NCBI RefSeq assembly: GCF_000220175.1
Contig: NZ_AFPU01000001.1
Span: 717,512-781,511 of the forward strand
Reading direction: 5' to 3'
Length of the DNA: 64,000 nt
From: Nitrosarchaeum koreense MY1
GTDB taxonomy: Archaea; Thermoproteota; Nitrososphaeria; Nitrososphaerales; Nitrosopumilaceae
A model generated the notes under the pieces. It was not told the DNA's origin, did not search any database, and saw only the letters and a program-made list of their open reading frames with translations. The translations under genes and the position numbers were made by a program. How positions within the stretch are numbered: position 1 is the first letter of the stretch; every line of letters begins with the position of its first letter. This document shows positions 9,138-18,384 of the stretch, in pieces.

Positions 9138-10532
9138 TTATTCGTTGAATATGTATCGTCTTTCACCCCTTGATTCTGTAGTGGTGTTGACATCTACTAA
9201 GATGAACTCTCTTTTTGTACGAAGTATTGATTCTTCTGGGGAAAGCTTGTTTTCATGTAATGTTTCATACTCGTCTAGTGTGAGTCTTCGCCTTGGTGCA
9301 AGCTCTGCTTCCAAGTTCATGTTTTTGACAATTTCTTCGTATTGTGGTTGAATTGTACCGCTAAACACCATGGCACTACTTCCACTACCATATGACCCAA
9401 ACCCGAAACGTTTTCCATTCAAATCAATTCCCTTTTGATATTCAAATTCAAGACAACTTCTAAATCCCAAATATAACGATGCAGTATAGAGATTTCCAAT
9501 CATCTTTGATGCCACTAATGAGCTTGCCAATTTTGCTTCATAGATTTCTTGAAACTCTCGTGTTTTTGTAAATGCTTTTGTAAACTCGTGATCTTTTGCC
9601 ATGAACTCTTCATCTCCTAATACTGATTCAATTGTTCCACGCGGATCTTTTGGAATTGGCTCTTGTATCCCTATCTCTTGAATTATTTTTTTCCATCTTG
9701 GAAGTTGGCGCCACTCATGTCTTACCAAATATGCAAGAGCTTTTTTGCCCATGTTGCTGTATGGTAAGTGCATGTTAAGATAATCCATATGATCTAAAAT
9801 TGTCTCTCCTGGTTCTAGCTTCATTAGCCCTGATGATATTGCTTTTTTCTTGTAAGTTTCAAGTGCCTTTCTTACCTGAATCATGTATAGAAGATTGGAA
9901 TATTGACCGTGTACGATTGGTGTCTCTTTTCCAAATGGTCTGTAAAAATCATATTCGTCTTTAATTGATGTAGCTGTTACTTTAGGATCAAATGATAATA
10001 ATCGTGGTTCATCATTGAGTAGCATCACAACTGCCCCAGCTCCTTGTGTCATTTCGCCACTTGAACCCATATCGTATTTTGCAATGTCTGAAACAACTAC
10101 TAGTGCATGCTTTCCTTCTGCTTCTCCTGCTCTAATCCAATTTGTATTATCATAAAGTGCATACGACCCGCTTACACAAGCAAATTTTGTTTCTACTCCA
10201 CCACAATGCTCAAACGCCCCTTGACCATAAACCTGCTCTAGCATGCCAATGACATAAGAGTTCATTGCTTTTGATTCATCAAACGAAGATTCCGTGGACA
10301 CATACAGTCTTCCAATATCTTCTGGTGAAAGCTTGTTTTTTTGCATAATTTGTAAGCATGCATTTGCTGCAAGACATGCTGGGTCTTGGTTTGTATCCAC
10401 TATTGCCATTTGAGATACCCCCAATCCTTTCTGGAGTTTTTCAGGGTCTAGACCTCTGGCTTTTGCAAAATCTGCTGCATCTATGTATAGCCGTGGTATG
10501 TAAATTGCAATATCGTCTATTCCAGCTGCCAT
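9138..10532 (-). CDS. Hydroxymethylglutaryl-CoA synthase
   Basis: This 464-residue thiolase-fold enzyme condenses acetyl-CoA with acetoacetyl-CoA to HMG-CoA, the entry to mevalonate and archaeal lipid synthesis. Visible residues are the catalytic Glu region (YVSTESSFDESK), the nucleophilic Cys in KFACVSGSYAL and the His in HLPYSNMGKKA. The sequence GIDDIAIYIPRLYID is a typical N-terminus. Upstream are both an AGGAGG-like ribosome site about 9 bases before the ATG and a TATA-like box (ttatatgag) near 10552-10562. It probably shares a transcript with the downstream hypothetical gene. The thiolase and DUF35 genes often next to it in archaea are not adjacent here. Confidence 0.93.
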   Translation of the reverse strand: MAAGIDDIAIYIPRLYIDAADFAKARGLDPEKLQKGLGVSQMAIVDTNQDPACLAANACLQIMQKNKLSPEDIGRLYVSTESSFDESKAMNSYVIGMLEQVYGQGAFEHCGGVETKFACVSGSYALYDNTNWIRAGEAEGKHALVVVSDIAKYDMGSSGEMTQGAGAVVMLLNDEPRLLSFDPKVTATSIKDEYDFYRPFGKETPIVHGQYSNLLYMIQVRKALETYKKKAISSGLMKLEPGETILDHMDYLNMHLPYSNMGKKALAYLVRHEWRQLPRWKKIIQEIGIQEPIPKDPRGTIESVLGDEEFMAKDHEFTKAFTKTREFQEIYEAKLASSLVASKMIGNLYTASLYLGFRSCLEFEYQKGIDLNGKRFGFGSYGSGSSAMVFSGTIQPQYEEIVKNMNLEAELAPRRRLTLDEYETLHENKLSPEESILRTKREFILVDVNTTTESRGERRYIFNE

Positions 10533-10644
10533 GTAGCTTGCCTCCTTCTGTACTCATATAAGGATATTGAGCTAATTCTATCTTACTACTTAGGGAATTT
10601 TTATAAATTTTTATATACTTTTTACAAATTGATCGATGATTTTT

Positions 10645-11349
10645 CTATTTTTCCAACTCTGAATTGAAAATTCTCTCAAAAACATCATAGGGTTGAGCTC
10701 CGCCAATCTTTGTCACCTTGTTATCTGGTCCAATGACAAAAAATGCAGGAGTTCCAGTTAATCCCAGGTCTTTAGCGTCCTGATTGCTATTTGTTATTAC
10801 TGAGGTGTGTTTTGACTCTATCATGCATTTGGAGAACATATCGATATCCAATCCGACATCTCTTGCAAACTCAAGCAGGTTTTCAGATGAGGCCCATCCG
10901 TTATTCTCTCCTTTCCAATTGTTGTATAACGTATCATGATATTCCCAAAACATCTCTTGTTCATCAGCGCAGTGAGCTGCATGAGCTGCAGAGACTGAAT
11001 CTGGACCAATTATTGTATAATCTTTGAAGATTACTTTGACTTTTCCTGTTTCGACATAGTTTTTGAATAGCTCGGGCTCTGTCTTATGGAAAAACTGATT
11101 GCAGTAAAAACACTGATAATCGCCAAATTCTATCAATGTTACTGGGGCATTGGGATTGCCTAGAATTGGTGAACCGTTCTCAAAAAATGTTGCACTTGTA
11201 ATCTGTGCAGGTCCTGACTCTTCGATTACAGGAGTGGGTGCAATTTCTAACTCTGATTCATTATTTGATAAGTTAAATGCTAAAAACATTGCAATTATTG
11301 CAACAGACGCAATTCCAGCCCCTATTGCCAAAGATGGGATATGAATCAT
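10645..11349 (-). CDS. Membrane-anchored DsbA-like thioredoxin-fold protein
   Basis: The 234-residue product has an N-terminal membrane helix (about 5-27), a short linker and a DsbA-type thioredoxin domain. The active site is C-F-Y-C in FGDYQCFYCNQFF, near residue 80; a cis-Pro loop is seen at LTGTPAFFVIG. It faces the outside and should act in disulfide formation or isomerisation of exported proteins, several of which in this window carry Cys pairs. The gene is single, with a 112-bp gap before the HMG-CoA synthase promoter region. Confidence 0.9.
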   Translation of the reverse strand: MIHIPSLAIGAGIASVAIIAMFLAFNLSNNESELEIAPTPVIEESGPAQITSATFFENGSPILGNPNAPVTLIEFGDYQCFYCNQFFHKTEPELFKNYVETGKVKVIFKDYTIIGPDSVSAAHAAHCADEQEMFWEYHDTLYNNWKGENNGWASSENLLEFARDVGLDIDMFSKCMIESKHTSVITNSNQDAKDLGLTGTPAFFVIGPDNKVTKIGGAQPYDVFERIFNSELEK

Positions 11350-11498
11350 GAAAAATTATCAATTTTTACGACATTTAGTCTTTTGTACCCTTGATTTAAA
11401 ACCGCATCTTGGTGAATGCTTTTGAACAATTTTTTCAACATGTTAAATGAATTATTAATAACATAGATGATTATTCAAATGATTAATCAGGGTAATTC

Positions 11499-12455
11499 AT
11501 GAGTTCTAAAAACGATGTTTTGATTATTGAAGATAGTCCAGCAATAGGAATGTTGTTGAAAAACTATCTTGAAAAATTAGGATATACTCAAATTCACATT
11601 TGTTCAAATGGTGCAAGTGGCATCATGACATTCAAAGATCTGATATCAAATAAGAAAGATCCAATTGTTTTGCTTGATTACATGCTTCCAGATACTGATG
11701 CACGTTCTGTTTTAACTCAGATGTTTGAAGTAAAACCAGACATCCGAGTTCTATTGGCAACAGCTACTGAGGAAGATGATGAAGGTGTTAAAGACTTGAT
11801 TCGATTAGGTGCATATCAGTATTTACAAAAGCCAATTCGTTTTGAACACATAAAATCTGCATTTGAAACCATTGAAGAAGAAGATAATTTTTTCAAAAAA
11901 GAATCATCTCAAATCGATATGATGTCAAAACAAATTGAAGATCTTGAAAGTAAGATTCGTTATCGCGTTGACATGGTACTTCAATCAACTTCTAACTTTA
12001 GTCTTAGTTTCTTACAAAATTTATTTAATGATTCAAATGAATACATTTCCACATATCTAAAAGAATTAGAAGAAAATGGAAAGATTACCCGTCTATCGGA
12101 CAAAAAAGAAATTGCTTGTAATCAATGCGATTCTACATCAATTACTCAGATTTTCTACTGTCCTTCTTGTAAGAGTTCAAAATTTAGATCAGGCAAACTC
12201 ATCGAACATTACGAATGTGGAAATATTTCAGAAGACAATACTTATGTAAACGATCTATGTCCCAGCTGTAAAAAATTAATCAAGGCATTAGGTGTAGATT
12301 ACCGTGTGATGAAAAATCATTACATATGCAATGATTGCTCAAATTTCTTTCCACAACTATCAACGGATTATGTTTGTTTAAAATGCCAAAATAAATTCAG
12401 TCTAGATGAATGTAGATGGAAAAATAGCCCGTTTTATAAAACAACTTCCATGTAA
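11499..12455 (+). CDS. Response regulator with zinc-ribbon-rich output region
   Basis: A receiver domain (about 1-125; VLIIEDSP, phospho-Asp in VLLDYMLPD, Lys in YLQKPIRF) is followed by a helical segment (about 140-205), which may be a winged helix, and a Cys-rich C-terminus with at least six C-x2-C pairs (for example CNQCDS, CPSCKS, CPSCKK, CNDCSN, CLKCQN). I associate this output with the thaumarchaeal TackOD1 type, from memory and unverified. Role: signal-dependent regulator, perhaps contacting DNA, RNA or polymerase. No kinase gene is adjacent. Confidence 0.8.
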   Translation: MSSKNDVLIIEDSPAIGMLLKNYLEKLGYTQIHICSNGASGIMTFKDLISNKKDPIVLLDYMLPDTDARSVLTQMFEVKPDIRVLLATATEEDDEGVKDLIRLGAYQYLQKPIRFEHIKSAFETIEEEDNFFKKESSQIDMMSKQIEDLESKIRYRVDMVLQSTSNFSLSFLQNLFNDSNEYISTYLKELEENGKITRLSDKKEIACNQCDSTSITQIFYCPSCKSSKFRSGKLIEHYECGNISEDNTYVNDLCPSCKKLIKALGVDYRVMKNHYICNDCSNFFPQLSTDYVCLKCQNKFSLDECRWKNSPFYKTTSM

Positions 12456-12487
12456 TTTGAAATTAGTGTTTATTACATATACCTAAA

Positions 12488-15016
12488 CTATCGAGGAACT
12501 ACTATTGTTCTTGATGTGAGATTGTTTATTGCATTTTCTAATTCTATGTCTGTGATTTTTCCTTGTTCATGCCAAACGTAAACATGTTTAATCCATGCTG
12601 GATATTTTTCAAATAAAGATTCTTGAGGGATGTCTGTTAATGATACAACTTTGATGTTGTTTTCCTTTAGAGTGATGATTAGTTCTTTTAGTAGTTTCAT
12701 TTTGTCTTCGTTTATTTGATTTTTAAACTCACCATCACGTATTGCAAAGTCAGAAGGTTGCGTACTAATTAATGCATATCCGTATTTTTTTTGCTGGTCT
12801 TTTATTTTTAATAACATTTTTTCAATAATTGTACCTTGAAGAAATGGATCATCATCTAAAAGATTTGGCAAGTATGACGTCTCAGGAATATGACGTGGGT
12901 AAGACTTGACATTTAGCGTATCGGTTGTAATCATTGTACTAACATATGCTATGTTGTTTTGTTTTGATGCACTTATTGTGTAATTGTTGAATTTACCAAA
13001 TGGTGCTGAAAATATTTCGGATTGTATCCCTAACTTTTTAGATATTTGGTTGTTTGTTTGCTCAATGCTAGATGATTGCTCTTCTGTTTCATACAGTGAA
13101 TGATCTACCAACTCCCAACCTCTAACTGCTACATCTATTTTCTTGTCTTGAATTTGTTGCTTTAAAAAATCAACAGTCTTAATATCACTTCCAAAAAATT
13201 TACCAATAATACTTGTTGTTACTGGAACATTATTTTCTGAAAATGTGTTTATCAAATTATTTTGTACGTCATTTAACCAGAAATCTTGTACGTTGTCAAT
13301 TTTAAATGCAACACAGTTGCAATTTACATTCTCATCTGTATTTGTCTGGTTTTTTATAATCTTCTCAAAAATTACCGAAGCATATTCATCTATTTTCCCT
13401 ACAGGTAGCAAGGAATATCCTTTGGATTTTAGTGTTGAAATCACTACTTTTAATTCCTCAAATTTGGTTTGATTTACTTCATTTGTGTATGCTCCGTTGT
13501 CATAATTTGAAAACTCGTATGGATGCATCATTACTACAGCATAACCATAATCGAAAAGGCTGTCATCTATCGATTCTAATATTTTTTCCTTTGAATTGTG
13601 ATTCCAATACGATGTGACTGGATCTAATTTTGCAGTAGACACTGCTGTGTTAAAGTGATAAAAATCAGATTTGACAAATTTTGATGGAATATCTGTTTGA
13701 ACTGACGCACTAAGATTATCATAATCGTATTTTTTCAAATACGATATTGTCTCATCCTCAAAAATATTTTCTGGAGGAATAAACGTGTGTGGTTTTACTT
13801 GAAATAATTCTTGAATTTTTGTGTCTGTGGTTTTAATTAATTCTTCTTGTGACTCTGAAGATAAACTAGTCAATACCCTATTATTCCAACTGTGATTTGC
13901 AATCTCAAATCGTGGATTTGTTTGCAATTGTTCTTTGATTGCATTGACTATTCTAGGATCATTGCCTGTTACTCCGCCAATTACTCCCACTGTAAGTCCT
14001 GCTTCTTCTTCTTCAAACACTTTCATCATTTGAATTTGGGAATTGCTCAAAAAATAATCTTGTACGTCATCTAATCTAAATGCAACACAGTTGCAATACG
14101 ACCCTTCAAAATTCAGCTGCGGATCGTTTGTGAATATCTTTATTGGTTCATGACTTCCAGATAGGGTTACTTTTTTTGATGCTATGACATCACCGGTGTT
14201 TTTTGAAACAACATGAAATGCATATGTCCCTACAGGAATGTTAGATATTACGGCATCTCCTTTGTATGATACTGGAGAATCCAGTACCTTTGATTTCTTT
14301 TTATCGTTTACTTGTATTGTCAGTGACCCATCAGATTCGGATACCTTTGTCTTTTCATCTTTGTAAACTTCCACTGTTATTGCTGAATTGATTATCTTTG
14401 GCCATTTTGTTACTATTTTGATGTCTTTGGAAAGTGATGACTGTATTTGTAATGGAGTGTATGTGTATTTTAATTGAGGATCTATTACAACTTCTACAGT
14501 GTAATAATCATTATTGATGGTTTGTGGAAGCCAAAAGCGTACAGTGTCTCCATTAAAGTCAGTTTGATCAAATCCTACTATTTTTCCACTCATTGTTTTA
14601 AAAAATATGCTGGCATTTGGTATTGGCGTCTGCCCATCTTGGTAAAAAACTCCCAGCTTTATTCCGCCGGGTAATTTCACATTCATCTCAAAATTGTTAG
14701 TTGTCTTTTTTAGATCATAATAGTCTACACTCTGAAAATGATCATTGTAATACAGTTCAATTTTGTATTTGTGGTTTAATGGCAGATTTGTTATTTGTAC
14801 TGGATTGCTTTGTACTTGGATTTCTGTTATTGGATTTTTATCAAAATCTTTGTAGATTTTTAATGAGGTTGATTCGATGCTTGCCTTGTTTCCATTATCG
14901 TATTTTAATAACAGATCAATATTTCCAGTGCTTTCTGCAAATGATTGCCCAATAAATATTGAAAATGATAGCAAAAATATTGTTAATGATAATAAAATTT
15001 TCATATTGATCTGCAT
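12488..15016 (-). CDS. Secreted protein with two polysaccharide-deacetylase-like domains
   Basis: The 842-residue protein has a signal peptide (to about residue 27), beta-rich carboxypeptidase-regulatory-like repeats (about 30-290), and two NodB-like domains, each opening with CNCVAF (about 309 and 567). The first keeps Asp316/Asp317, His375 (ANHSWNN) and His498 (MMHPYEF), although the second His of the usual H-x3-H is missing. The second has Asn575, Arg632 and Gln753 at the matching places and is probably inactive. It ends in a Trp-rich helical motif (WIKHVYVWHEQGKI) shared with the protein at 17254-18000. Likely location: outside the membrane; substrate unknown. It is convergent with the response regulator gene. 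Confidence 0.75.
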   Translation of the reverse strand: MQINMKILLSLTIFLLSFSIFIGQSFAESTGNIDLLLKYDNGNKASIESTSLKIYKDFDKNPITEIQVQSNPVQITNLPLNHKYKIELYYNDHFQSVDYYDLKKTTNNFEMNVKLPGGIKLGVFYQDGQTPIPNASIFFKTMSGKIVGFDQTDFNGDTVRFWLPQTINNDYYTVEVVIDPQLKYTYTPLQIQSSLSKDIKIVTKWPKIINSAITVEVYKDEKTKVSESDGSLTIQVNDKKKSKVLDSPVSYKGDAVISNIPVGTYAFHVVSKNTGDVIASKKVTLSGSHEPIKIFTNDPQLNFEGSYCNCVAFRLDDVQDYFLSNSQIQMMKVFEEEEAGLTVGVIGGVTGNDPRIVNAIKEQLQTNPRFEIANHSWNNRVLTSLSSESQEELIKTTDTKIQELFQVKPHTFIPPENIFEDETISYLKKYDYDNLSASVQTDIPSKFVKSDFYHFNTAVSTAKLDPVTSYWNHNSKEKILESIDDSLFDYGYAVVMMHPYEFSNYDNGAYTNEVNQTKFEELKVVISTLKSKGYSLLPVGKIDEYASVIFEKIIKNQTNTDENVNCNCVAFKIDNVQDFWLNDVQNNLINTFSENNVPVTTSIIGKFFGSDIKTVDFLKQQIQDKKIDVAVRGWELVDHSLYETEEQSSSIEQTNNQISKKLGIQSEIFSAPFGKFNNYTISASKQNNIAYVSTMITTDTLNVKSYPRHIPETSYLPNLLDDDPFLQGTIIEKMLLKIKDQQKKYGYALISTQPSDFAIRDGEFKNQINEDKMKLLKELIITLKENNIKVVSLTDIPQESLFEKYPAWIKHVYVWHEQGKITDIELENAINNLTSRTIVVPR

Positions 15017-15145
15017 GGATACTGATTATTTGTTTAATGTTTTGTATTAATATAGTTGTAAATTAATTTCACCATGCATTAGATATATTTTCAATAACTC
15101 ATAGTATTGCATTGTCATTTTGGTTTGCAAAATATGCTGTATCTT

Positions 15146-16993
15146 TTACACACCTATTCTTTTAGCACTCGTCCATGTAGCTTTTTTCTTTCTTAGTTGC
15201 TCTAGGATTGCTTTTAGCAGCAAAAAGTCTATTATCTGTTTAAATCCAAAAACCAAAAAGCCTGCATGCCATAACAATTTAGGATCTTCCCCATCTATCC
15301 TAATAGCTAACGCAGACATCATATAGTGAACTACGACAAAAATCAAAGACACCTGTAAAACATACAATCCGTCCCCCAAAATTATTCCCAAAATTGCATT
15401 TGCGGTAGCTGTAAATCCAATAATTGGAGTAATTACCATTCCCAAAAACAGATAGGGTAATGACAATCTTTGCAGATAACCAAATCGTGGATTAAACAAC
15501 GCATCTGAATGTCTTTTTAATACCTGAATGTTTCCACGATACCATCTTTTTCTTTGAGCTACAAAGTCATGTAGTGTGTTTGGTGCTTCTGTATATGCAG
15601 TAGCTTTTGAGCTTCCCTGAGTAATCAACCCAGCCTTTAGCAATTTAATTGTCTGATCAAAGTCTTCAACAATTGTTTCTTTGCCATAGACTCCAGCTTC
15701 TGTAATATATGATTTTTTAAAAGCACCTAGCGCTCCTGGAACAATAGTAATTGATCCAAATACATCAAAAGCTCGTCGAACTATTTGAATTCCTGTGATG
15801 TATTCTAATGCTTGACATTTTGTAATCCAGTTAACTCTATTTCTTACTTTGATATTACCTGCAACAGCTGCAACATGTTCATTAATTTCAAACCCTTTTA
15901 CAATTTCTTTTAAGGAATGCCTTCCAATAATTGTATCTGCATCTACTATTACAATGATCTCTCCAGTTGCATACACTAGACCATAATTTAACGCAGATGC
16001 CTTTCCGCCATTTTCTTTATGTAATACTTTAATTTTATCTTTGTATTCCATCGCAATTGATAATGTCTTGTCTTTGCTTCCATCATCTACAAATATGATT
16101 TCTTTTTTTGGATAGATTGTTTCTAGCAGTCCTTCTATTGTGTGTGCAATCACTTTTTCTTCATTGTACGCAGGAATTATTATGGAAATAGTTGGAAATT
16201 CCTTTATGTCTACCTGTCTATCTTCTCTATGCTTACTTAAAACTGCCATTGGTACAAACAACATTGTTGACCAAAATGAAATTGTCATTGCCCAAAGTAG
16301 GATGATTCTGACGGGGGATTCTAGTAACGTGTATCCTTCATAAGCAATTAACGTTGCAATAATAAACGGAGAACCAAGTAAAAATATTAAAAATATCGAT
16401 GGTGCACGCGTTCCTGAAATATTTTTAGAGTATAACTTTTTACTTGCCCCAAGAACATGATACATTGTAATGAATCCACCCAATCCCATTGCAATCATAC
16501 TTATTGGTCCTAGAAGAAAATAAACTGTCACAATTAAGAAAATAAAGATTGTAGCTGTTAGTAGAATTTGTACAGGATCTTTTTTTATCTTAGATGTTAC
16601 ATTAGATGTGTTCTCTGCATTCTCATATGTATTTTTTATGCGTGATTTTTCCTCTTTACCTTTAGAGAGCGTATTGAAACAATCTAAGTGAAACCAGTTT
16701 TTGTCTTGTCTTGTAGATTTTTCATTTAATTGAATATCTCTATTGCATAGCGAGCATTTGATTAGATTTGGATTTAGGAATATGGATAATTCTTTTTTTG
16801 ACATATCTGTTTGTTTATCTTTTTTTATCTCAATATTGTCTAGTCCTAAAATTTTTTTCAAATATTTTTTATCTGATTCAAAAAGAATTTCCTGTTCTTT
16901 AATTCTTTTTAGAAGATATTGGTTTCTTCCAAAATCTCCTATGTTATTTGTAATGGCATAGCTAAGTTTTGAAATAATGTAATTTTTGTCCAA
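15146..16993 (-). CDS. Membrane glycosyltransferase family 2 with N-terminal zinc-finger module
   Basis: The 615-residue protein has an N-terminal helical domain (1-70), a zinc-finger-like motif CSLCNRDI...WFHLDCF (about 80-110), and a membrane hairpin (about 145-190). A further pair of helices precedes a GT2 domain (about 270-510) with IIPAYNEE, the VDADT metal site, EDFDQTI and the QRKRWYRG motif of processive synthases; membrane helices close the protein. It should transfer sugar from a nucleotide donor to a polymer or lipid at the cytoplasmic membrane face, possibly with the adjacent deacetylase-like protein. The first 190 residues are clearly related to the KaiC protein at 39323-40645. 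Confidence 0.85.
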   Translation of the reverse strand: MDKNYIISKLSYAITNNIGDFGRNQYLLKRIKEQEILFESDKKYLKKILGLDNIEIKKDKQTDMSKKELSIFLNPNLIKCSLCNRDIQLNEKSTRQDKNWFHLDCFNTLSKGKEEKSRIKNTYENAENTSNVTSKIKKDPVQILLTATIFIFLIVTVYFLLGPISMIAMGLGGFITMYHVLGASKKLYSKNISGTRAPSIFLIFLLGSPFIIATLIAYEGYTLLESPVRIILLWAMTISFWSTMLFVPMAVLSKHREDRQVDIKEFPTISIIIPAYNEEKVIAHTIEGLLETIYPKKEIIFVDDGSKDKTLSIAMEYKDKIKVLHKENGGKASALNYGLVYATGEIIVIVDADTIIGRHSLKEIVKGFEINEHVAAVAGNIKVRNRVNWITKCQALEYITGIQIVRRAFDVFGSITIVPGALGAFKKSYITEAGVYGKETIVEDFDQTIKLLKAGLITQGSSKATAYTEAPNTLHDFVAQRKRWYRGNIQVLKRHSDALFNPRFGYLQRLSLPYLFLGMVITPIIGFTATANAILGIILGDGLYVLQVSLIFVVVHYMMSALAIRIDGEDPKLLWHAGFLVFGFKQIIDFLLLKAILEQLRKKKATWTSAKRIGV

Positions 16994-17253
16994 ATCTGTA
17001 ATTTGTTTGGACTATTTTTGCTCTTAAATGTAAACTTGTCATGTTTATTCTCTAAACTGTCTATTTTTTTAGTTAATTTCTTATTCTATGGCAGCCTAAC
17101 ATCTAAACTAGATTTAAGAAGCTTTTTGGCAATAAAAAATATTTTTACAAATAATAAAAAATCTCGCCATATCAACCGTGCATGAGTCTTGGATATTTTT
17201 CATGTCAGTCTCAATAATTTTAATAATAAAGTCAGTTATCCAAATTCAATCTA

Positions 17254-18000
17254 ATGCAAGTTATTTTTACATCATTATTGGCTGCTTTAATTATAATTTC
17301 AATTATACCTGCATCTTTTTCACAATATGCTTTATTACAAGATGAATCTTTACAAATTCAAACGGAGAATTGTACTGACGGTTGGTATGTAACAGGATAT
17401 TTTCTTCCATTAGAATCTGATTATTCATCAAATGTCGCTCCTGTCAACATTGATGGAGAATGGTATGGATTTTCAATTGATTTTTTAAATGAAGTAAAGA
17501 TTCAAGGGTGGGGTAAAACATCTTTTGGAGATTTTTTAGGTTGGGATGAACAAAAATACTATCTAAATTCTGTTCCTTTGGATGCAAATGACAATGAGTT
17601 GATTATTGGAACTATAGCAGTTGATCCTAAAATTATAAAAATGAATTCAAAAATCACAATTCCTAATTCTCCTCCACCTTGGAATGAAATTATATTTAGT
17701 TCAAATGATGTTGGCCCTGCAATAATTGGAAAACATATTGATGTGTATACAGGTGTCGGACTAGACGCTAGAAAAGAAGCGTTTAGAATCACAAGTAATG
17801 ATTATTCTATATGCATCATAGATGAGACGTTGTATTTGCGACAAAAAAATATTCTTAAAGATTCTAATTTCAATATGACAAAAAACCAAGAATGGATACA
17901 AAATATTTTTTTATGGTATGAACAAAATAGAATTTCTGAAATAGAGGCATTAAACGCTTTAAAGTTCTTAATTGAGCAACAAATTCTAAAAGTAAAGTAA
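17254..18000 (+). CDS. Secreted 3D-domain (double-psi barrel) protein
   Basis: The 248-residue protein has a signal peptide (about 1-24, ending ASFS) and a segment WYVTGYFLPLESDY resembling the entry strand of 3D/MltA-type barrels. Further on, GTIAVDPKIIKMNSKITIP and NDVGPAIIGKHIDVYTGVG match the 3D domain pattern, with Asp residues in VDP, ND and HIDVY. In bacteria this domain belongs to murein lytic transglycosylases and related cell-wall proteins; archaea lack murein, so the substrate must differ. The C-terminus (WIQNIFLWYEQNRIS...LIEQQILKVK) is a Trp-containing helical motif found also in the deacetylase-like protein. It is transcribed alone. Confidence 0.75.
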   Translation: MQVIFTSLLAALIIISIIPASFSQYALLQDESLQIQTENCTDGWYVTGYFLPLESDYSSNVAPVNIDGEWYGFSIDFLNEVKIQGWGKTSFGDFLGWDEQKYYLNSVPLDANDNELIIGTIAVDPKIIKMNSKITIPNSPPPWNEIIFSSNDVGPAIIGKHIDVYTGVGLDARKEAFRITSNDYSICIIDETLYLRQKNILKDSNFNMTKNQEWIQNIFLWYEQNRISEIEALNALKFLIEQQILKVK

Positions 18001-18148
18001 TTTTCTTGTGATTTTATGATGTATAATATGATCAAATCTAATAATGTGGTCAAAATATTATTTATTTTGAATCTTGATTATGCGGTATTTGATATTTGAG
18101 TGCATTGTAATCCTACTACTTAAGATATACTGTTAATATTCATATTTC

Positions 18149-18295
18149 ATGGAAACAGCTAAAATTCCAAAATTCAAATGGGGTGAAATATCTGAACTTA
18201 ATTCCGGACATACTCCTGACGAATGGGGAATAGCCCAAAAACCAAAGTCTAAACATACATCGATTGTAGCTTATGATGTTTCTTGGAATGATTGA
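18149..18295 (+). CDS. Small conserved-looking protein, 48 aa
   Basis: The frame begins METAKIPKFKWGEI and ends in SWND; it is Pro/Trp-containing and soluble. A TATA-like box (agatatact, about 18123-18131) lies about 25 bases before the ATG, as expected for a leaderless gene. No family was recognised. It occupies most of the otherwise empty 384-bp gap before GAPDH. Confidence 0.5.
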   Translation: METAKIPKFKWGEISELNSGHTPDEWGIAQKPKSKHTSIVAYDVSWND

Positions 18296-18384
18296 AATAT
18301 TGTAATTCTTATTATAATTATAAAATTAGTTTCAGGAACAAGAACTTTTAGAATCTAAATAAATGGGTCATTCTTAGAAAAAAT

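Noticed and set aside
9134-9193. N-terminal extension of the gene at 8588-9133
   Set aside because: It would overlap HMG-CoA synthase by 56 bases, and an ATG lies just after that gene's stop.
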